From: Enterobacter sp. Cy-643
GTDB lineage: Bacteria > Pseudomonadota > Gammaproteobacteria > Enterobacterales > Enterobacteriaceae
NCBI RefSeq assembly: GCF_011752815.1
Contig: NZ_VWWV01000004.1
Coordinates: 310,001 to 374,000, forward strand
DNA: 64,000 bases
Reading direction: 5' to 3'
Numbering within the stretch: the first letter of the stretch is position 1; the number at the start of each line of letters is the position of its first letter. A program made the translations under genes and the position numbers. Below are positions 39,961 to 51,073 of the stretch, one piece after another. The notes under the pieces are model-generated. The model was not told the DNA's origin and did not search any database. It saw nothing but the letters and a program-made list of their open reading frames with translations.

Positions 39961-40440
39961 TTACTCGGGTTTAGGGTACTCAATTTCATTGACGTACCAC
40001 TGCGCCTCTCCCGCCGGCGTTTGCACCACGGCTAAATCACCCACTTCTTTTTTGAGCAGCGCGCGTGCCATCGGCGAATCAATAGAAATGTAGTCCTTGC
40101 GGCCAAAGATTTCGTCGTAGCCGACGATGCGAAAGCGCAACAGGTCGCCGTCGTCGTTTTCGATTTCGACCCACGCGCCGAAGAAGACTTTGCCTTCCTG
40201 CTGCGGTGAGTAATCGACGATTTTCAGTCGCTCAAGAGATTTGGTGATGTAGCGAACCCGGCGGTCAATTTCACGCAGGCGTTTTTTGTTGTACTGATAG
40301 TCGGCGTTTTCGCTGCGATCGCCGAGGCTGGCGGCCCAGGTCACTTTTTTGGTCACTTCGGGGCGCTCTTCACGCCACAGATAATCCAGCTCTTTTTTGA
40401 GCTTTTCGTAGCCTTCGCGGGTGATTAACGGCGTTTTCAT
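39961..40440 (-). CDS. greB: Transcript cleavage factor GreB
   Basis: Rescues backtracked RNA polymerase by stimulating cleavage of the extruded RNA. 159 residues: N-terminal coiled coil (1-75, 'LITREGYEKLKKELDYLW') whose tip carries acidic residues ('GDRSENADYQYNKKRLREID' with the Asp-Glu tip), and a C-terminal FKBP-like domain ('YISIDSPMARALLKK'). GreA differs in basic surface and sequence; this one matches GreB. Divergent from ompR. Confidence 0.97.
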   Translation of the reverse strand: MKTPLITREGYEKLKKELDYLWREERPEVTKKVTWAASLGDRSENADYQYNKKRLREIDRRVRYITKSLERLKIVDYSPQQEGKVFFGAWVEIENDDGDLLRFRIVGYDEIFGRKDYISIDSPMARALLKKEVGDLAVVQTPAGEAQWYVNEIEYPKPE

Positions 40441-40678
40441 CTTTCTGCCCTACAGCCTGTAAAATCAGAGTGTGATTTAAACCGATGCTCAATAAGGAAT
40501 GCAACCGGCGCATTTTGGGAAGCAAGTCACCAAATTTTGATTTAAAACGTTGATAACCGACTGTTTAATATGCTTTGTAACAATTTCGACTAGAATGTAT
40601 ACCAGAATTGACTGGTTGTATTAGCGCAGTTTTTTAAGAATACACACTCAACTGTTCGAGCCTTTGGGAGTACAAACG
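40441..40678. promoter_or_regulatory. greB-ompR divergent intergenic region
   Basis: 238 bp carrying both promoters. A GGGAG ribosome site precedes ompR by about 9 bases. I see AT-rich stretches suitable for promoter elements but no operator that I can name with confidence. Confidence 0.5.
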
Positions 40679-42744
<2,066 letters not shown>

Positions 42745-42762
42745 CTGGCCTGTGGCCCAATA

Positions 42763-42793
42763 AAAAACGAACCCCGAAGGGTTCGTTTTTTTT
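42763..42793. terminator. Bidirectional terminator between envZ and pckA
   Basis: ACGAACCC (42767-42774), loop CGAA, GGGTTCGT (42779-42786), with an A-run before and a T-run after. Confidence 0.92.
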
Positions 42794-42810
42794 CGCCTAA
42801 TGCTTCAGAT

Positions 42811-44430
42811 TTACAGCTTCGGGCCGGCTTCGACCAGAGCTGCACCGGCAGGAGTATCGGTGTATTTCTCGAAGTTCTCGACAAACAGCTTCGCCAGCTG
42901 CTCAGCTTTTTCCTGCCACTGCTCCGGAGACGCGTAGGTATTACGCGGATCCAGAATCTGGGTATCAACGCCCGCGAGGGAGGTTGGAATGGCAAGGTTA
43001 AACATCGGCAGCGTAAAGGTTTCTGCGTCGTCCAGCGAGCCGTCGAGAATCGCGTCGATGATCGCGCGGGTGTCTTTAATTGAGATGCGTTTGCCGGTGC
43101 CGTTCCAGCCGGTATTCACCAGGTACGCCTGGGCGCCGGATGCCTGCATGCGTTTCACCAGCACTTCAGCATACTGCGTTGGGTGCAGCGACAGGAACGC
43201 CGCGCCGAAGCAGGCGGAGAAGGTTGGCGTTGGCTCAGTCACGCCGCGTTCGGTACCCGCCAGTTTGGCGGTAAAACCGGACAGGAAGTGGTACTGAGTC
43301 TGGTTCGCGGTGAGGCGGGAAACCGGTGGCAGTACGCCGAAGGCATCCGCAGTCAGGAAGATAACTTTGGTTGCGTGGCCCGCTTTCGATACCGGCTTAA
43401 CGATATTGTCGATGTGATAAATCGGGTAAGAAACGCGGGTGTTTTCCGTTTTGGACGCATCATCGAAGTCGATGGTGCCATCAGCACGGACGGTCACGTT
43501 CTCCAGCAGCGCATCGCGGCGAATTGCGTGATAGATATCCGGCTCTGCCTCTTCTGACAGGCGAATGGTTTTGGCGTAGCAGCCGCCTTCAAAGTTAAAC
43601 ACGCCGTCGTCGTCCCAGCCGTGCTCATCGTCGCCAATCAGGCGGCGTTTCGGGTCGGTAGAAAGCGTTGTTTTACCGGTGCCGGACAGGCCGAAGAACA
43701 CCGCCACATCCCCTTTTTCACCGACGTTTGCCGAGCAGTGCATGGAGGCGATGCCCTTCAGCGGCAGCAGGTAGTTCATGATAGAGAACATCCCTTTTTT
43801 CATCTCGCCGCCGTACCAGGTGCCGCCGATAAGCTGCATACGCTCAGTCAGATTAAAGGCGACAAAGTTTTCGGAGTTCAGGCCCTGTTCTTTCCAGTCT
43901 GGATTGGTACATTTAGCCCCGTTCATCACCACAAAATCAGGCTCAAACGTCTCCAGTTCTTCGTCCGTTGGGCGAATAAACATGTTTTTCACGAAGTGGG
44001 CCTGCCAGGCAACTTCGGTGATAAAACGCACTGACAGGCGGGTATCGGCGTTGGCGCCGCAAAATGCGTCGATAATAAACAGGCGTTTGCCCGAAAGTTG
44101 ATGAGTGACGAGCCCTTTAAGCTGGTGCCAGGTCTCTTCGGAAAGCGGTTTGTTATCGTTTTTGCCTTTACCGTTGTCAGCCCACCATAAGGTGTCGCGG
44201 GTGGTGTCATCGCGGACGATGTATTTATCTTTTGGAGAGCGGCCGGTGAAGATCCCGGTATCTACGGAGACGGCGCCTAATTTAGTGACCACACCGCGCT
44301 CAAAACCCTGCAGATTTGGGTCGAGCTCTTCGCGGTAAAGAGTGTCGTAATCGGGGTTATAGACGACTTCGCTGACGTCATGAATGCCATAAGCCTTGAG
44401 ATCTTGCGGGGTTATGCCTTTAACTCGCAT
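42811..44430 (-). CDS. pckA: Phosphoenolpyruvate carboxykinase (ATP)
   Basis: Converts oxaloacetate to phosphoenolpyruvate with ATP, the first step of gluconeogenesis. 539 residues. The P-loop is '[11 protein letters not shown]'; metal and substrate motifs '[19 protein letters not shown]' and '[17 protein letters not shown]' are intact. AAGGAG precedes the ATG. A possible -10 (TATGAT on the minus strand, 44503-44508) lies about 75 bp upstream of the start, with no good -35, as expected for an activator-dependent promoter. Confidence 0.98.
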   Translation of the reverse strand: MRVKGITPQDLKAYGIHDVSEVVYNPDYDTLYREELDPNLQGFERGVVTKLGAVSVDTGIFTGRSPKDKYIVRDDTTRDTLWWADNGKGKNDNKPLSEETWHQLKGLVTHQLSGKRLFIIDAFCGANADTRLSVRFITEVAWQAHFVKNMFIRPTDEELETFEPDFVVMNGAKCTNPDWKEQGLNSENFVAFNLTERMQLIGGTWYGGEMKKGMFSIMNYLLPLKGIASMHCSANVGEKGDVAVFFGLSGTGKTTLSTDPKRRLIGDDEHGWDDDGVFNFEGGCYAKTIRLSEEAEPDIYHAIRRDALLENVTVRADGTIDFDDASKTENTRVSYPIYHIDNIVKPVSKAGHATKVIFLTADAFGVLPPVSRLTANQTQYHFLSGFTAKLAGTERGVTEPTPTFSACFGAAFLSLHPTQYAEVLVKRMQASGAQAYLVNTGWNGTGKRISIKDTRAIIDAILDGSLDDAETFTLPMFNLAIPTSLAGVDTQILDPRNTYASPEQWQEKAEQLAKLFVENFEKYTDTPAGAALVEAGPKL

Positions 44431-44647
44431 TTCACTGCTCCTTAGCCAATTTATACTGCCGAATATTGTAGGGTTGTTTAGGGGGTGTTAACCGCGACCA
44501 CTATCATAAATTTACGCGCCTGCTTAAATTTAACAGGGGAAATGCACAGGGGATGCCGCAACGGGGGCAGAGTATGGCAGGAATTCTCTGGCTTTCGGGG
44601 AAAATATGGTGGATATGTTAATAATTAGGATAATAACGGAGAACTTT
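44431..44647. promoter_or_regulatory. pckA-yhgE divergent intergenic region
   Basis: Holds the pckA promoter (candidate -10 at 44503-44508, minus strand) and, on the plus strand, AT-rich sequence ending in a ribosome site GGAG (44638-44641) for the small ORF that follows. No repeat is present. Confidence 0.5.
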
Positions 44648-44743
44648 GTGAATGAACGCGCTCTCATGCGCAACGCAATGAAACAAGAGCGTCATTTGCA
44701 AGTCGCAGCAAGCCGTTACACTAACTCAAAAATGAGCTCATAA
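44648..44743 (+). CDS. Candidate 31-aa leader ORF before yhgE
   Basis: GTG-initiated frame of 31 codons ending in TAA, product VNERALMRNAMKQERHLQ and 13 more residues; no recognisable family. Support: a GGAG ribosome site exactly 6 bases before the GTG, and the stop codon lies in the ribosome site of yhgE (AAGGGA), 12 bases before that gene's ATG, a layout suited to translational coupling. The peptide is polar and basic with no membrane segment. It could be a chance frame; conservation has not been tested. Confidence 0.4.
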   Translation: MNERALMRNAMKQERHLQVAASRYTNSKMSS

Positions 44744-44755
44744 GGGATGACAACC

Positions 44756-46504
44756 ATGTTCATGTCAGAACCGTTACCTAAGGCGACCCGCTGGGGTATT
44801 TTGCTGGTGGGGTTTCTTTTAGGCGTGGTGCTGTACCTCACCGAAGGAGATAGGGTGAGTAGCATCTGGCTGCGAGGGGATAATCAGGCCCTGTACCTGC
44901 GCTCGCTGTCCGTGGTGCTGGCGGCAACGCTGGCGCTAATCGTCCAGCGTTTCAATGACCTGCGATTTTGGAGATGGGTGCTGCTTCCCTTGCCGATCGT
45001 GGCATTGATGAGCGGCTGGGTGAACTGGACGACCCAGGGGCTGGAAAGCTGGAACCGGCACGATATCGTGCTGGGGTATCTGTGTTCGCTGGCGGCGATG
45101 TTGTTTCTGGCCTTGCCCTGGCTGCAGGGGCGGCTGTATTCGAATCGCGGTTGGGGAGGCTGGCAGATGTTCTACGGCCAGCTCTGGCGGAATGGCATTA
45201 CTCTGCTGCTGACCGGGCTGCTGGTACTCTTTTTCTGGGGCGTGCTGGCGCTTTGGGCCGGTTTATTTAAGCTGGTGGATATCACCTTCTTTGACCGCTT
45301 GTTCTTTAGTTCTTCGGCGTTTGCCTGGATTGCCACCTGTATGGCAGCATCGCTGGCGGTAACGCTTTGCCGTGACCAGATCCGGGCCATAAACGCGGTA
45401 AAACATTTCTTCAGCATTTTTGCGACGGGACTTTTACCGCTGCTATCGCTGATCTCTCTGATGTTTTTGGCGACGCTGCCGGTGGTCGGCCTGGGGTCTA
45501 TTTCACTGCATTTTTCCTGTAACGCACTGCTCAACACGCTGACGCTGATGGTGATGGGCACTGCTGCAGTGGCATATCATCCGGAAAGAGAAAGCCGGCC
45601 TTATCCCGCTTTGCTTGATGGCGCGATAAAGCTGACGCTATTGCTGTCGCCGATTTATGCCTTGCTGGCAAGTTATGCGCTGTGGCTGCGCGTTTCGTCA
45701 TACGGCTGGACGCCGACGAGGGTGTATGCGGCGCTGATAACTTTCACCGTGCTGGTGTGGGCTTTCGGCTATGTTGTCACGCTCGTTCGCCAGCGTCGGG
45801 AGCCTGTTCTACAGCCGGGGGGGATTAACCGCGCGGTGCTTTTGCTGGCGCTGGTTCTGTTGGTTGCGGTGAATTCTCCGCTTTTGGACCCTTACCGGAT
45901 CAGCGTTAATAACCAAATGGCGCGTTACCACAGCGGCGTCCTGAAGCCCGAGAAGCTGAGTATGAACATGCTGCAATACGCCGGGCGGCGGGGCTATGAT
46001 GCGCTCAGCGAGCTGCAAAAAGACCCGGTGTTTGTCGCCAGCCCCGATCGCAGAAGGCAATTGGCTATGCTGTTGAGCAACGGCAAAGCTGGCAGCGTGG
46101 CTGCGGTGAAGCTTACTGTTGAATCTTTGCGCCAGCGAATCGTGCTGGCGGATAAAAACCGTGTACCGGAAAACGCGTGGTGGCAGGCCATGGTAAAAGA
46201 TGAAAGTTACCAGGCTCGTGAGTGTCTGGATGACGAGGATAAGTGTCTGCTGGTTGGGATGGATCTGAACGGCGATGGACGGGATGAATGGCTGCTTTGC
46301 CAGCCGGAAATGAGCTACTGCAAAGTTTACGGCAAGATAGACGGAAGCTGGAAGGATATCGGCCAGGCCCGGGATCTGGATAAAAACCAGATGATGTCAG
46401 CGCTGAAGCAGGCCGCTTCTGAAGGAAAACTGACGGCGGCGCCGAAGGTCTGGCAGGACGTGATGGTGCAGGGGCAGCGGGTTAAAATCGACTATTACCG
46501 CTGA
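44756..46504 (+). CDS. yhgE: Conserved inner-membrane protein YhgE
   Basis: 582 residues, function unknown; matches E. coli YhgE by position and likely a DUF4153-type family. About eleven hydrophobic segments occupy residues 10-380 ('GILLVGFLLGVVLYL', 'LLLTGLLVLFFWGVLALWAG' and others); the remaining 200 residues are soluble. The soluble part contains 'DLNGDGRDE' (503-511), like a Ca-binding EF-hand or FG-GAP loop, flanked by four cysteines (490, 497, 515, 522), which suggests a periplasmic, disulfide-bonded domain. ATG 44756 is preferred over 44747 because AAGGGA lies 8 bases upstream. Convergent with hslO. Confidence 0.85.
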   Translation: MFMSEPLPKATRWGILLVGFLLGVVLYLTEGDRVSSIWLRGDNQALYLRSLSVVLAATLALIVQRFNDLRFWRWVLLPLPIVALMSGWVNWTTQGLESWNRHDIVLGYLCSLAAMLFLALPWLQGRLYSNRGWGGWQMFYGQLWRNGITLLLTGLLVLFFWGVLALWAGLFKLVDITFFDRLFFSSSAFAWIATCMAASLAVTLCRDQIRAINAVKHFFSIFATGLLPLLSLISLMFLATLPVVGLGSISLHFSCNALLNTLTLMVMGTAAVAYHPERESRPYPALLDGAIKLTLLLSPIYALLASYALWLRVSSYGWTPTRVYAALITFTVLVWAFGYVVTLVRQRREPVLQPGGINRAVLLLALVLLVAVNSPLLDPYRISVNNQMARYHSGVLKPEKLSMNMLQYAGRRGYDALSELQKDPVFVASPDRRRQLAMLLSNGKAGSVAAVKLTVESLRQRIVLADKNRVPENAWWQAMVKDESYQARECLDDEDKCLLVGMDLNGDGRDEWLLCQPEMSYCKVYGKIDGSWKDIGQARDLDKNQMMSALKQAASEGKLTAAPKVWQDVMVQGQRVKIDYYR

Positions 46505-46534
46505 AAAAAAACGCCTCCGATTGGAGGCGTTTTG
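46504..46534. terminator. Bidirectional terminator between yhgE and hslO
   Basis: ACGCCTCC (46511-46518), loop GATT, GGAGGCGT (46523-46530), A-run before and TTT after. Confidence 0.9.
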
Positions 46535-46539
46535 CAAAC

Positions 46540-47424
46540 TTAGTGAACCTGCGGATCCGCCGGAGAGGCATTGTTGCGAATCGCTGCGATATCCATGGAG
46601 TCAAACACATAGCGGCTGCCGCAGTAATCACAGTTCATGTCGATTTCGCCGTCTTCGGCCAGAATACTGTCGACTTCTTCGTCCGGCAGCGTGCGCAACG
46701 CGTCAGCACAGCGCTCGCGTGAGCAGGTGCATTTGAACTCTACGTCCTGCGGATCGTACAGCGTGACTTCTTCTTCGTGGTACAGACGCCATAGCACATC
46801 GTTTGCCGGCAGCGTCAGCAGCTCTTCAGCCTTGATGGTTTCGGTGAGCGTCGCCAGGTGGTTAAAGTCGTCGGTTTCGGCGTTCTGCGCTGGCAGAACC
46901 TGCAGCAGCATACCGCCCGCCGCCGCTTTACCGTCTACTTCACCGGTACGAATAAACAGACGAGTTGGCAACTGCTCGGAACGCATGAAGTAATCTTCCA
47001 GGCAGGCGGCCAGCGTATCGCCTTCCAGGCCGACCACACCCTGATATCGCTCGCCTTCGGCTGGGGTGATGGTAATCACCAGATAGCCGTTACCCACCAG
47101 ATCTTTTAACGCAGCATCCGCCGGAATATCACCCTGCACACGCGCTACGCCGCGCATTTGCTGCTTGTTGTTGCCGTTAATCACGGCCAGCGTCATCGGG
47201 CCATCGCCCTGAAGCTGAACGGTGATATCTCCGTCAAACTTCAGCGTGGCGGTCAGCAGGCTGGTGGCGACCAGCAGTTCGCCCAGAATTTTTTTGACCG
47301 GCTGCGGATAGTCATGGTTTGCCATGATCTGCTGCCAGGTTTCGGAAACCGTCACCAGCTCGCCGCGCACGGCGTGGTTTTCAAACAGATAGCGGTGTAG
47401 TTGGTCGTGTTGAGTCATCGTCAT
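46540..47424 (-). CDS. hslO: Redox-regulated chaperone Hsp33
   Basis: Holdase switched on by oxidation that protects proteins under oxidative and heat stress. 294 residues. The redox zinc centre has all four cysteines: Cys232 and Cys234 ('CTCSRERC') and Cys265 and Cys268 ('CDYC'). The N-terminal core includes '[11 protein letters not shown]'-like sequence ('[19 protein letters not shown]'). An alternative ATG two codons in is possible. Follows hslR by 21 bp in the yrfG-hslR-hslO operon. Confidence 0.97.
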   Translation of the reverse strand: MTMTQHDQLHRYLFENHAVRGELVTVSETWQQIMANHDYPQPVKKILGELLVATSLLTATLKFDGDITVQLQGDGPMTLAVINGNNKQQMRGVARVQGDIPADAALKDLVGNGYLVITITPAEGERYQGVVGLEGDTLAACLEDYFMRSEQLPTRLFIRTGEVDGKAAAGGMLLQVLPAQNAETDDFNHLATLTETIKAEELLTLPANDVLWRLYHEEEVTLYDPQDVEFKCTCSRERCADALRTLPDEEVDSILAEDGEIDMNCDYCGSRYVFDSMDIAAIRNNASPADPQVH

Positions 47425-47445
47425 CTCTCTTACTGGTCGGCGAAT

Positions 47446-47847
47446 TTACGCTTCGCCACCGTGTTTAAATTTCATCAAATCTCGCCGCTCTTTTTTATCC
47501 GGGCGGCGATCGGGATGCGGCATGGTCAGCGCGTTCATTTTGCGTGCCTGCGCCATTTTTTCCCGTTTGGCGATGCTTTCTGCCGTCTCTTCATAAAGCT
47601 GAGTGGCTTCCGCGGCTGGCCTGCGCTGTTCGGTAATACCCAGGACGATTACGGTGCGCTCGTCATTTCCCTGACGCAGCGTGAGTACCGCGTGAAGCTC
47701 AACCAGTTTGCTCGGCTTGCTGCGTTGGCCGTTGTAATGCACTTTCCCGCCTTCAATCATTTCCCGCGCCACCGCGCGGGTTTTATAAAAGCGTGCGGCC
47801 CACAGCCATTTATCCAGGCGTACGCCCTCGGCGGTTTTTTCTTTCAT
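47446..47847 (-). CDS. hslR: Ribosome-associated heat shock protein Hsp15
   Basis: Binds the stalled 50S subunit carrying a nascent chain and helps recycle it. 133 residues. The S4 RNA-binding domain is at the N-terminus ('VRLDKWLWAARFYKTRAVAREMIEGG', cited in part), and the C-terminal tail is basic ('PHPDRRPDKKERRDL'). Middle gene of yrfG-hslR-hslO; 9 bp after yrfG. Confidence 0.96.
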   Translation of the reverse strand: MKEKTAEGVRLDKWLWAARFYKTRAVAREMIEGGKVHYNGQRSKPSKLVELHAVLTLRQGNDERTVIVLGITEQRRPAAEATQLYEETAESIAKREKMAQARKMNALTMPHPDRRPDKKERRDLMKFKHGGEA

Positions 47848-47856
47848 TACGCCTCC

Positions 47857-48528
47857 TTAAGCGGAAAGCGACGGGATCAGGCTACGGTAATCGCTTAGGC
47901 CTGGGTGGCGCTCAAACGTTTTTTCCGCTTCACCTGAGTCCGGGTTGAGGACGCCAAAGCAGTAGCGAATCCCAAACGTTGCGGCTGCATCAAGAATCGC
48001 TTCGCTGTCGTCGATAAAGACGGTTCTGGCCGCATCGAATCCGGTATGCCCGGCTACCGCCTGCCATAAACGCTGATCTTCTTTCGGATACCCAAATGTG
48101 TGGGTGGAAAGTAATAAATCAAGGTGCTCGTTCAAACCCGTGTGCTCAAGCTTCACCGCCAGGTTGTGCGGGTGCGCGTTGGTGAGCAGAATTCGGCGCT
48201 TGCCGCTGGCTTTCGCAGCTTCAAGAAATGGCACGGTATCTTCACGCAGCGCGGCTTTTGGCCCCTGTTCGGTGGTCATGCCACAGATATCAAGGCCGAG
48301 GCGTTCGCTCCAGTAGTCGAGACAGTACCAGTTTAGCGTATGCTGCACGGCGTGGTACTCGCGGGAAATCAATTCATAGGCATCCTGAAGCGGAATACCG
48401 CGCTGCAGGCTAAGGGTTTCCGGCACCAGCTTTTTCCAGAAATGGTTATCAAAGGCCAGGTCCAACAGGGTCCCGTCCATATCCAGCAGCAGGGTGTCCA
48501 CGTCCTGCCAGGCAATAGCACCAGACAT
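47857..48528 (-). CDS. yrfG: HAD-family GMP/IMP nucleotidase YrfG
   Basis: 223-residue haloacid dehalogenase-like phosphatase; E. coli YrfG acts on GMP and IMP. Motif I 'LLLDMDGTLLDL' has Asp16 and Asp18; motif II 'RRILLTNAHPHN'; motif III Lys in 'GYPKEDQ'; motif IV 'TVFIDDSEAILDAA'. A cap domain fills about residues 25-90. First gene of the Hsp15/Hsp33 operon. A hairpin (48556-48584) lies upstream, between igaA and this gene. Confidence 0.94.
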   Translation of the reverse strand: MSGAIAWQDVDTLLLDMDGTLLDLAFDNHFWKKLVPETLSLQRGIPLQDAYELISREYHAVQHTLNWYCLDYWSERLGLDICGMTTEQGPKAALREDTVPFLEAAKASGKRRILLTNAHPHNLAVKLEHTGLNEHLDLLLSTHTFGYPKEDQRLWQAVAGHTGFDAARTVFIDDSEAILDAAATFGIRYCFGVLNPDSGEAEKTFERHPGLSDYRSLIPSLSA

Positions 48529-48555
48529 AGCTTTAGTCTCGATTGAGGGAAAATA

Positions 48556-48584
48556 GCGTACCAGGGTAGCATAACCCGGTACGC
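48556..48584 (-). terminator. Hairpin terminator after igaA
   Basis: GCGTACCAGGGT (48556-48567) and AACCCGGTACGC (48573-48584) pair with one bulge; read on the minus strand it is followed by TATTTTCC, so it fits the end of igaA transcription. Confidence 0.75.
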
Positions 48585-48602
48585 AAAGTTTACCCGTAGC
48601 GG

Positions 48603-50738
48603 CTACTTCAGCGGCGCGGGCGGGGTCAGTGTGGGGTTGAGGCAGCTATCATAATAGCGCTGTATTTCAGCCAGTCGCGTACTGGCGCGTCGATAGCGAG
48701 ACACCGCCAGAACGCCGTTTATGGCTGCGCAGGCCAGCATCGCGATCAGCATCAGAGAAATACCGATGTAGCTCCAGAGGCTATGCGTGTCGGAGATCCG
48801 ATGCAGGGTGACGTGCTGCGTGCCGTTGGCATCCGTATAGATGCCGGTAATGATCCCTTCGGCGTGGAACGGCGTGTGCAGCAGCATTTCCGCCAGTCGC
48901 TGGAATTCGGTCCATTGTTCCTGGGCCGGGAAGTCATACAGCGACATTGGCGGCAGCGGCTGGTCCACAAAATCACCACCTTCGTCGTTGATGATAATAT
49001 AGCCGCCAGGAGCAGGGCTATTTAATGCCTGTGCGGCCCGCGCCGTTTCACGAATAAAGAAGGGGGCGGTTGAGGTGGTCACCAGATTATCCAGCGACTC
49101 GGCGCTAACTGGCCGCAGCAAAACATTCACCCCGGTCAGTTTTCCTGAGTCCGCGCGCTTGATCAGCGAATCCCAGTCTTTGGTGTTACCCAGGTTCACA
49201 AGCGCATTCTTCAAACGTACGCACTCTTCTTCTGCAGTACACAGTGCCTGGGTTTTTTTCACAATCCCGGCAAAATCATCCAGCAGGACCATGCCTGATT
49301 TCTGAATGGCGTCCGCGAGCTGGGGGTTAACTTTGCTGTCACCTTCTCCACCCTGAGGATGAATTTGCCCGCTGACGGCTTTGGTCAGAGCGACCGCTTT
49401 ATCCATGATCTCGGACTCCGGCAAGGGCAGAGGGCGGGCGGTATTCCATATAATCTGCGAGCAGTCGAATGGCGTGAATGGGAAGTTTTGGCGCGAATGA
49501 TAGCCGCCTGGCGTTTGAATATTACACATCCCCGTCCCGTTAACTCTCAGCGTATCGCCTACCTGCAGCTTGTATTTAGCGAGCTCCTCAACGCTGGTGG
49601 CTTCAATGGACTGAGCGCCCTTCAGCCATGAGGCGCTAAGCTTGATAGGCATTTCCAGCGGCACCCAAATAGTCATCATCAGCAGGACTAGCAGCGCGCC
49701 GGCGGCAATCAGCAGGTTACGCACCCAGTGCTGTAGCGGGAAGTTACGCACTTCATCATGGAGCGAAAGGAAACGCCCCTGACGCACCACATGGCGATCA
49801 AGATAGATATCAATATTGGTTTTCTGCCCCAGATCCTGAGCCACAAAAGGCTGCCAGTGCGGCGGATAAACCAGGTCGATAATGCCCAGGGAGATGTTGT
49901 TCATCTGGTCCTGGTCAGACTCGCCGAACAGCCCCCAGCGTTTAGGTGTGCCGCGCAGGCAGTGGATCTCGCGCAATGCCGTTTTTGCCGGCGGAGCAAA
50001 CAGGCCCCACAACCCGGCGGCAATCAGCAGGACGGCTCCGCCAATCAGCCAGGGGAGAAACACCGACGGCGTCACGAGGCTCAGGAACAGCATGATAAAA
50101 GCGATGCAAATAAGCGCGGCTTCGCGTACGCCGTCGGGACGGCTCAGGGAATACTCTTCCTGAGTTTCCTGACGAATGTTTAGTAGTTCGATTTGCTCGC
50201 TTTCTTCGCCACGAATGGATGCCTGAGTGCCTGAGTAGCCTTCCAGGGCATACTGCTGAACATCCATCGTATCGTTTTGCAGCGTATTGCCATTGAGCGA
50301 AATCACCAGCGGGATGCTGCTCGTTCGAATCAGCTCTACGTCGTTATCGTTGGTGATGTACTGCTCCCACAGCGGCGGGAGGTGAACTTCAACAGAATCA
50401 AGATAATAACGCCATTTATTGGCGTCATCGGCAGAGAGGCCGTAGCGAGTGATCGACCGGGTCAGGGAGAAAACCGTACTGCTTTGCGCGGTGAGCGTTA
50501 GCCTTGGCGGTGGGTTGCTTGCGCCGGAGGGGCCAATCAGCTCCTGGGAACGCGAATAGCGCTCGAGATAATTTTCGACGGCAAGGCGCTCTTCCGGGGT
50601 GAGTTTGCGCGTGGTGGCACCGGTGAAGGAACGATCGTGCGAAACCTGGGCACGTAGTTTCAGGCTTCGCCAAATCAGCCATCCGGCAATGACCGCGCAG
50701 GCCAGCATAGCAGCTAACAGAAATAATAAGGTGCTCAT
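48603..50738 (-). CDS. igaA: Rcs stress-system inhibitor IgaA
   Basis: Inner-membrane protein that holds the Rcs phosphorelay in check by contacting RcsD and sensing RcsF; essential in wild-type Salmonella. 711 residues, the E. coli YrfF length. TM1 at residues 2-22, large cytosolic regions, further membrane segments near 200-245 ('LICIAFIMLFLSLVTPSVFLPW') and 345-365, a periplasmic domain with paired cysteines ('GMCNI', 'FDCSQI', 'ALCTAEEECVRL'), and a last TM near 655. ATG 50738 is chosen over 50756 for the conserved MSTLLFLLAA start. Confidence 0.96.
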   Translation of the reverse strand: MSTLLFLLAAMLACAVIAGWLIWRSLKLRAQVSHDRSFTGATTRKLTPEERLAVENYLERYSRSQELIGPSGASNPPPRLTLTAQSSTVFSLTRSITRYGLSADDANKWRYYLDSVEVHLPPLWEQYITNDNDVELIRTSSIPLVISLNGNTLQNDTMDVQQYALEGYSGTQASIRGEESEQIELLNIRQETQEEYSLSRPDGVREAALICIAFIMLFLSLVTPSVFLPWLIGGAVLLIAAGLWGLFAPPAKTALREIHCLRGTPKRWGLFGESDQDQMNNISLGIIDLVYPPHWQPFVAQDLGQKTNIDIYLDRHVVRQGRFLSLHDEVRNFPLQHWVRNLLIAAGALLVLLMMTIWVPLEMPIKLSASWLKGAQSIEATSVEELAKYKLQVGDTLRVNGTGMCNIQTPGGYHSRQNFPFTPFDCSQIIWNTARPLPLPESEIMDKAVALTKAVSGQIHPQGGEGDSKVNPQLADAIQKSGMVLLDDFAGIVKKTQALCTAEEECVRLKNALVNLGNTKDWDSLIKRADSGKLTGVNVLLRPVSAESLDNLVTTSTAPFFIRETARAAQALNSPAPGGYIIINDEGGDFVDQPLPPMSLYDFPAQEQWTEFQRLAEMLLHTPFHAEGIITGIYTDANGTQHVTLHRISDTHSLWSYIGISLMLIAMLACAAINGVLAVSRYRRASTRLAEIQRYYDSCLNPTLTPPAPLK

Positions 50739-51073
50739 GCTTTCCCCATCAAACAATCGTCTTTTTCATCAAACTCGGCAAAAGATCGGCCTTTCAAATG
50801 GTTAAGAGTTCAGAAGTCATTATCGGCAGGTAAAGCTGCAAACTTGAGCTATTTTTAAGGTGACCGGCCTACAGTAACACAATGTTAGCAAAGCGACTTC
50901 GTCCGAAATACAAGTAAATTCCTATTCAATAATACCTGCCTTGACAGACTGGCGTATTACGTGTTTTAGCGCGCCAAACGTTACAAAAATGTAAATAATA
51001 GCCAATGCTCGTTGCACGATATGTGCGGCATGCCGCACAATAACTTACCTCTTTCACTGTTGATCCCGGCCAC
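50739..51073. promoter_or_regulatory. igaA-nudE divergent intergenic region
   Basis: 335 bp. On the plus strand TTGACA (50941-50946) with a weak -10 TTTTAG 17 bp later is a nudE promoter candidate. TTACA-AAAA-TGTAA (50981-50994) and the 18-bp perfect palindrome TGTGCGGCATGCCGCACA (51022-51039) lie between it and the nudE start. No gene is visible. Confidence 0.55.
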
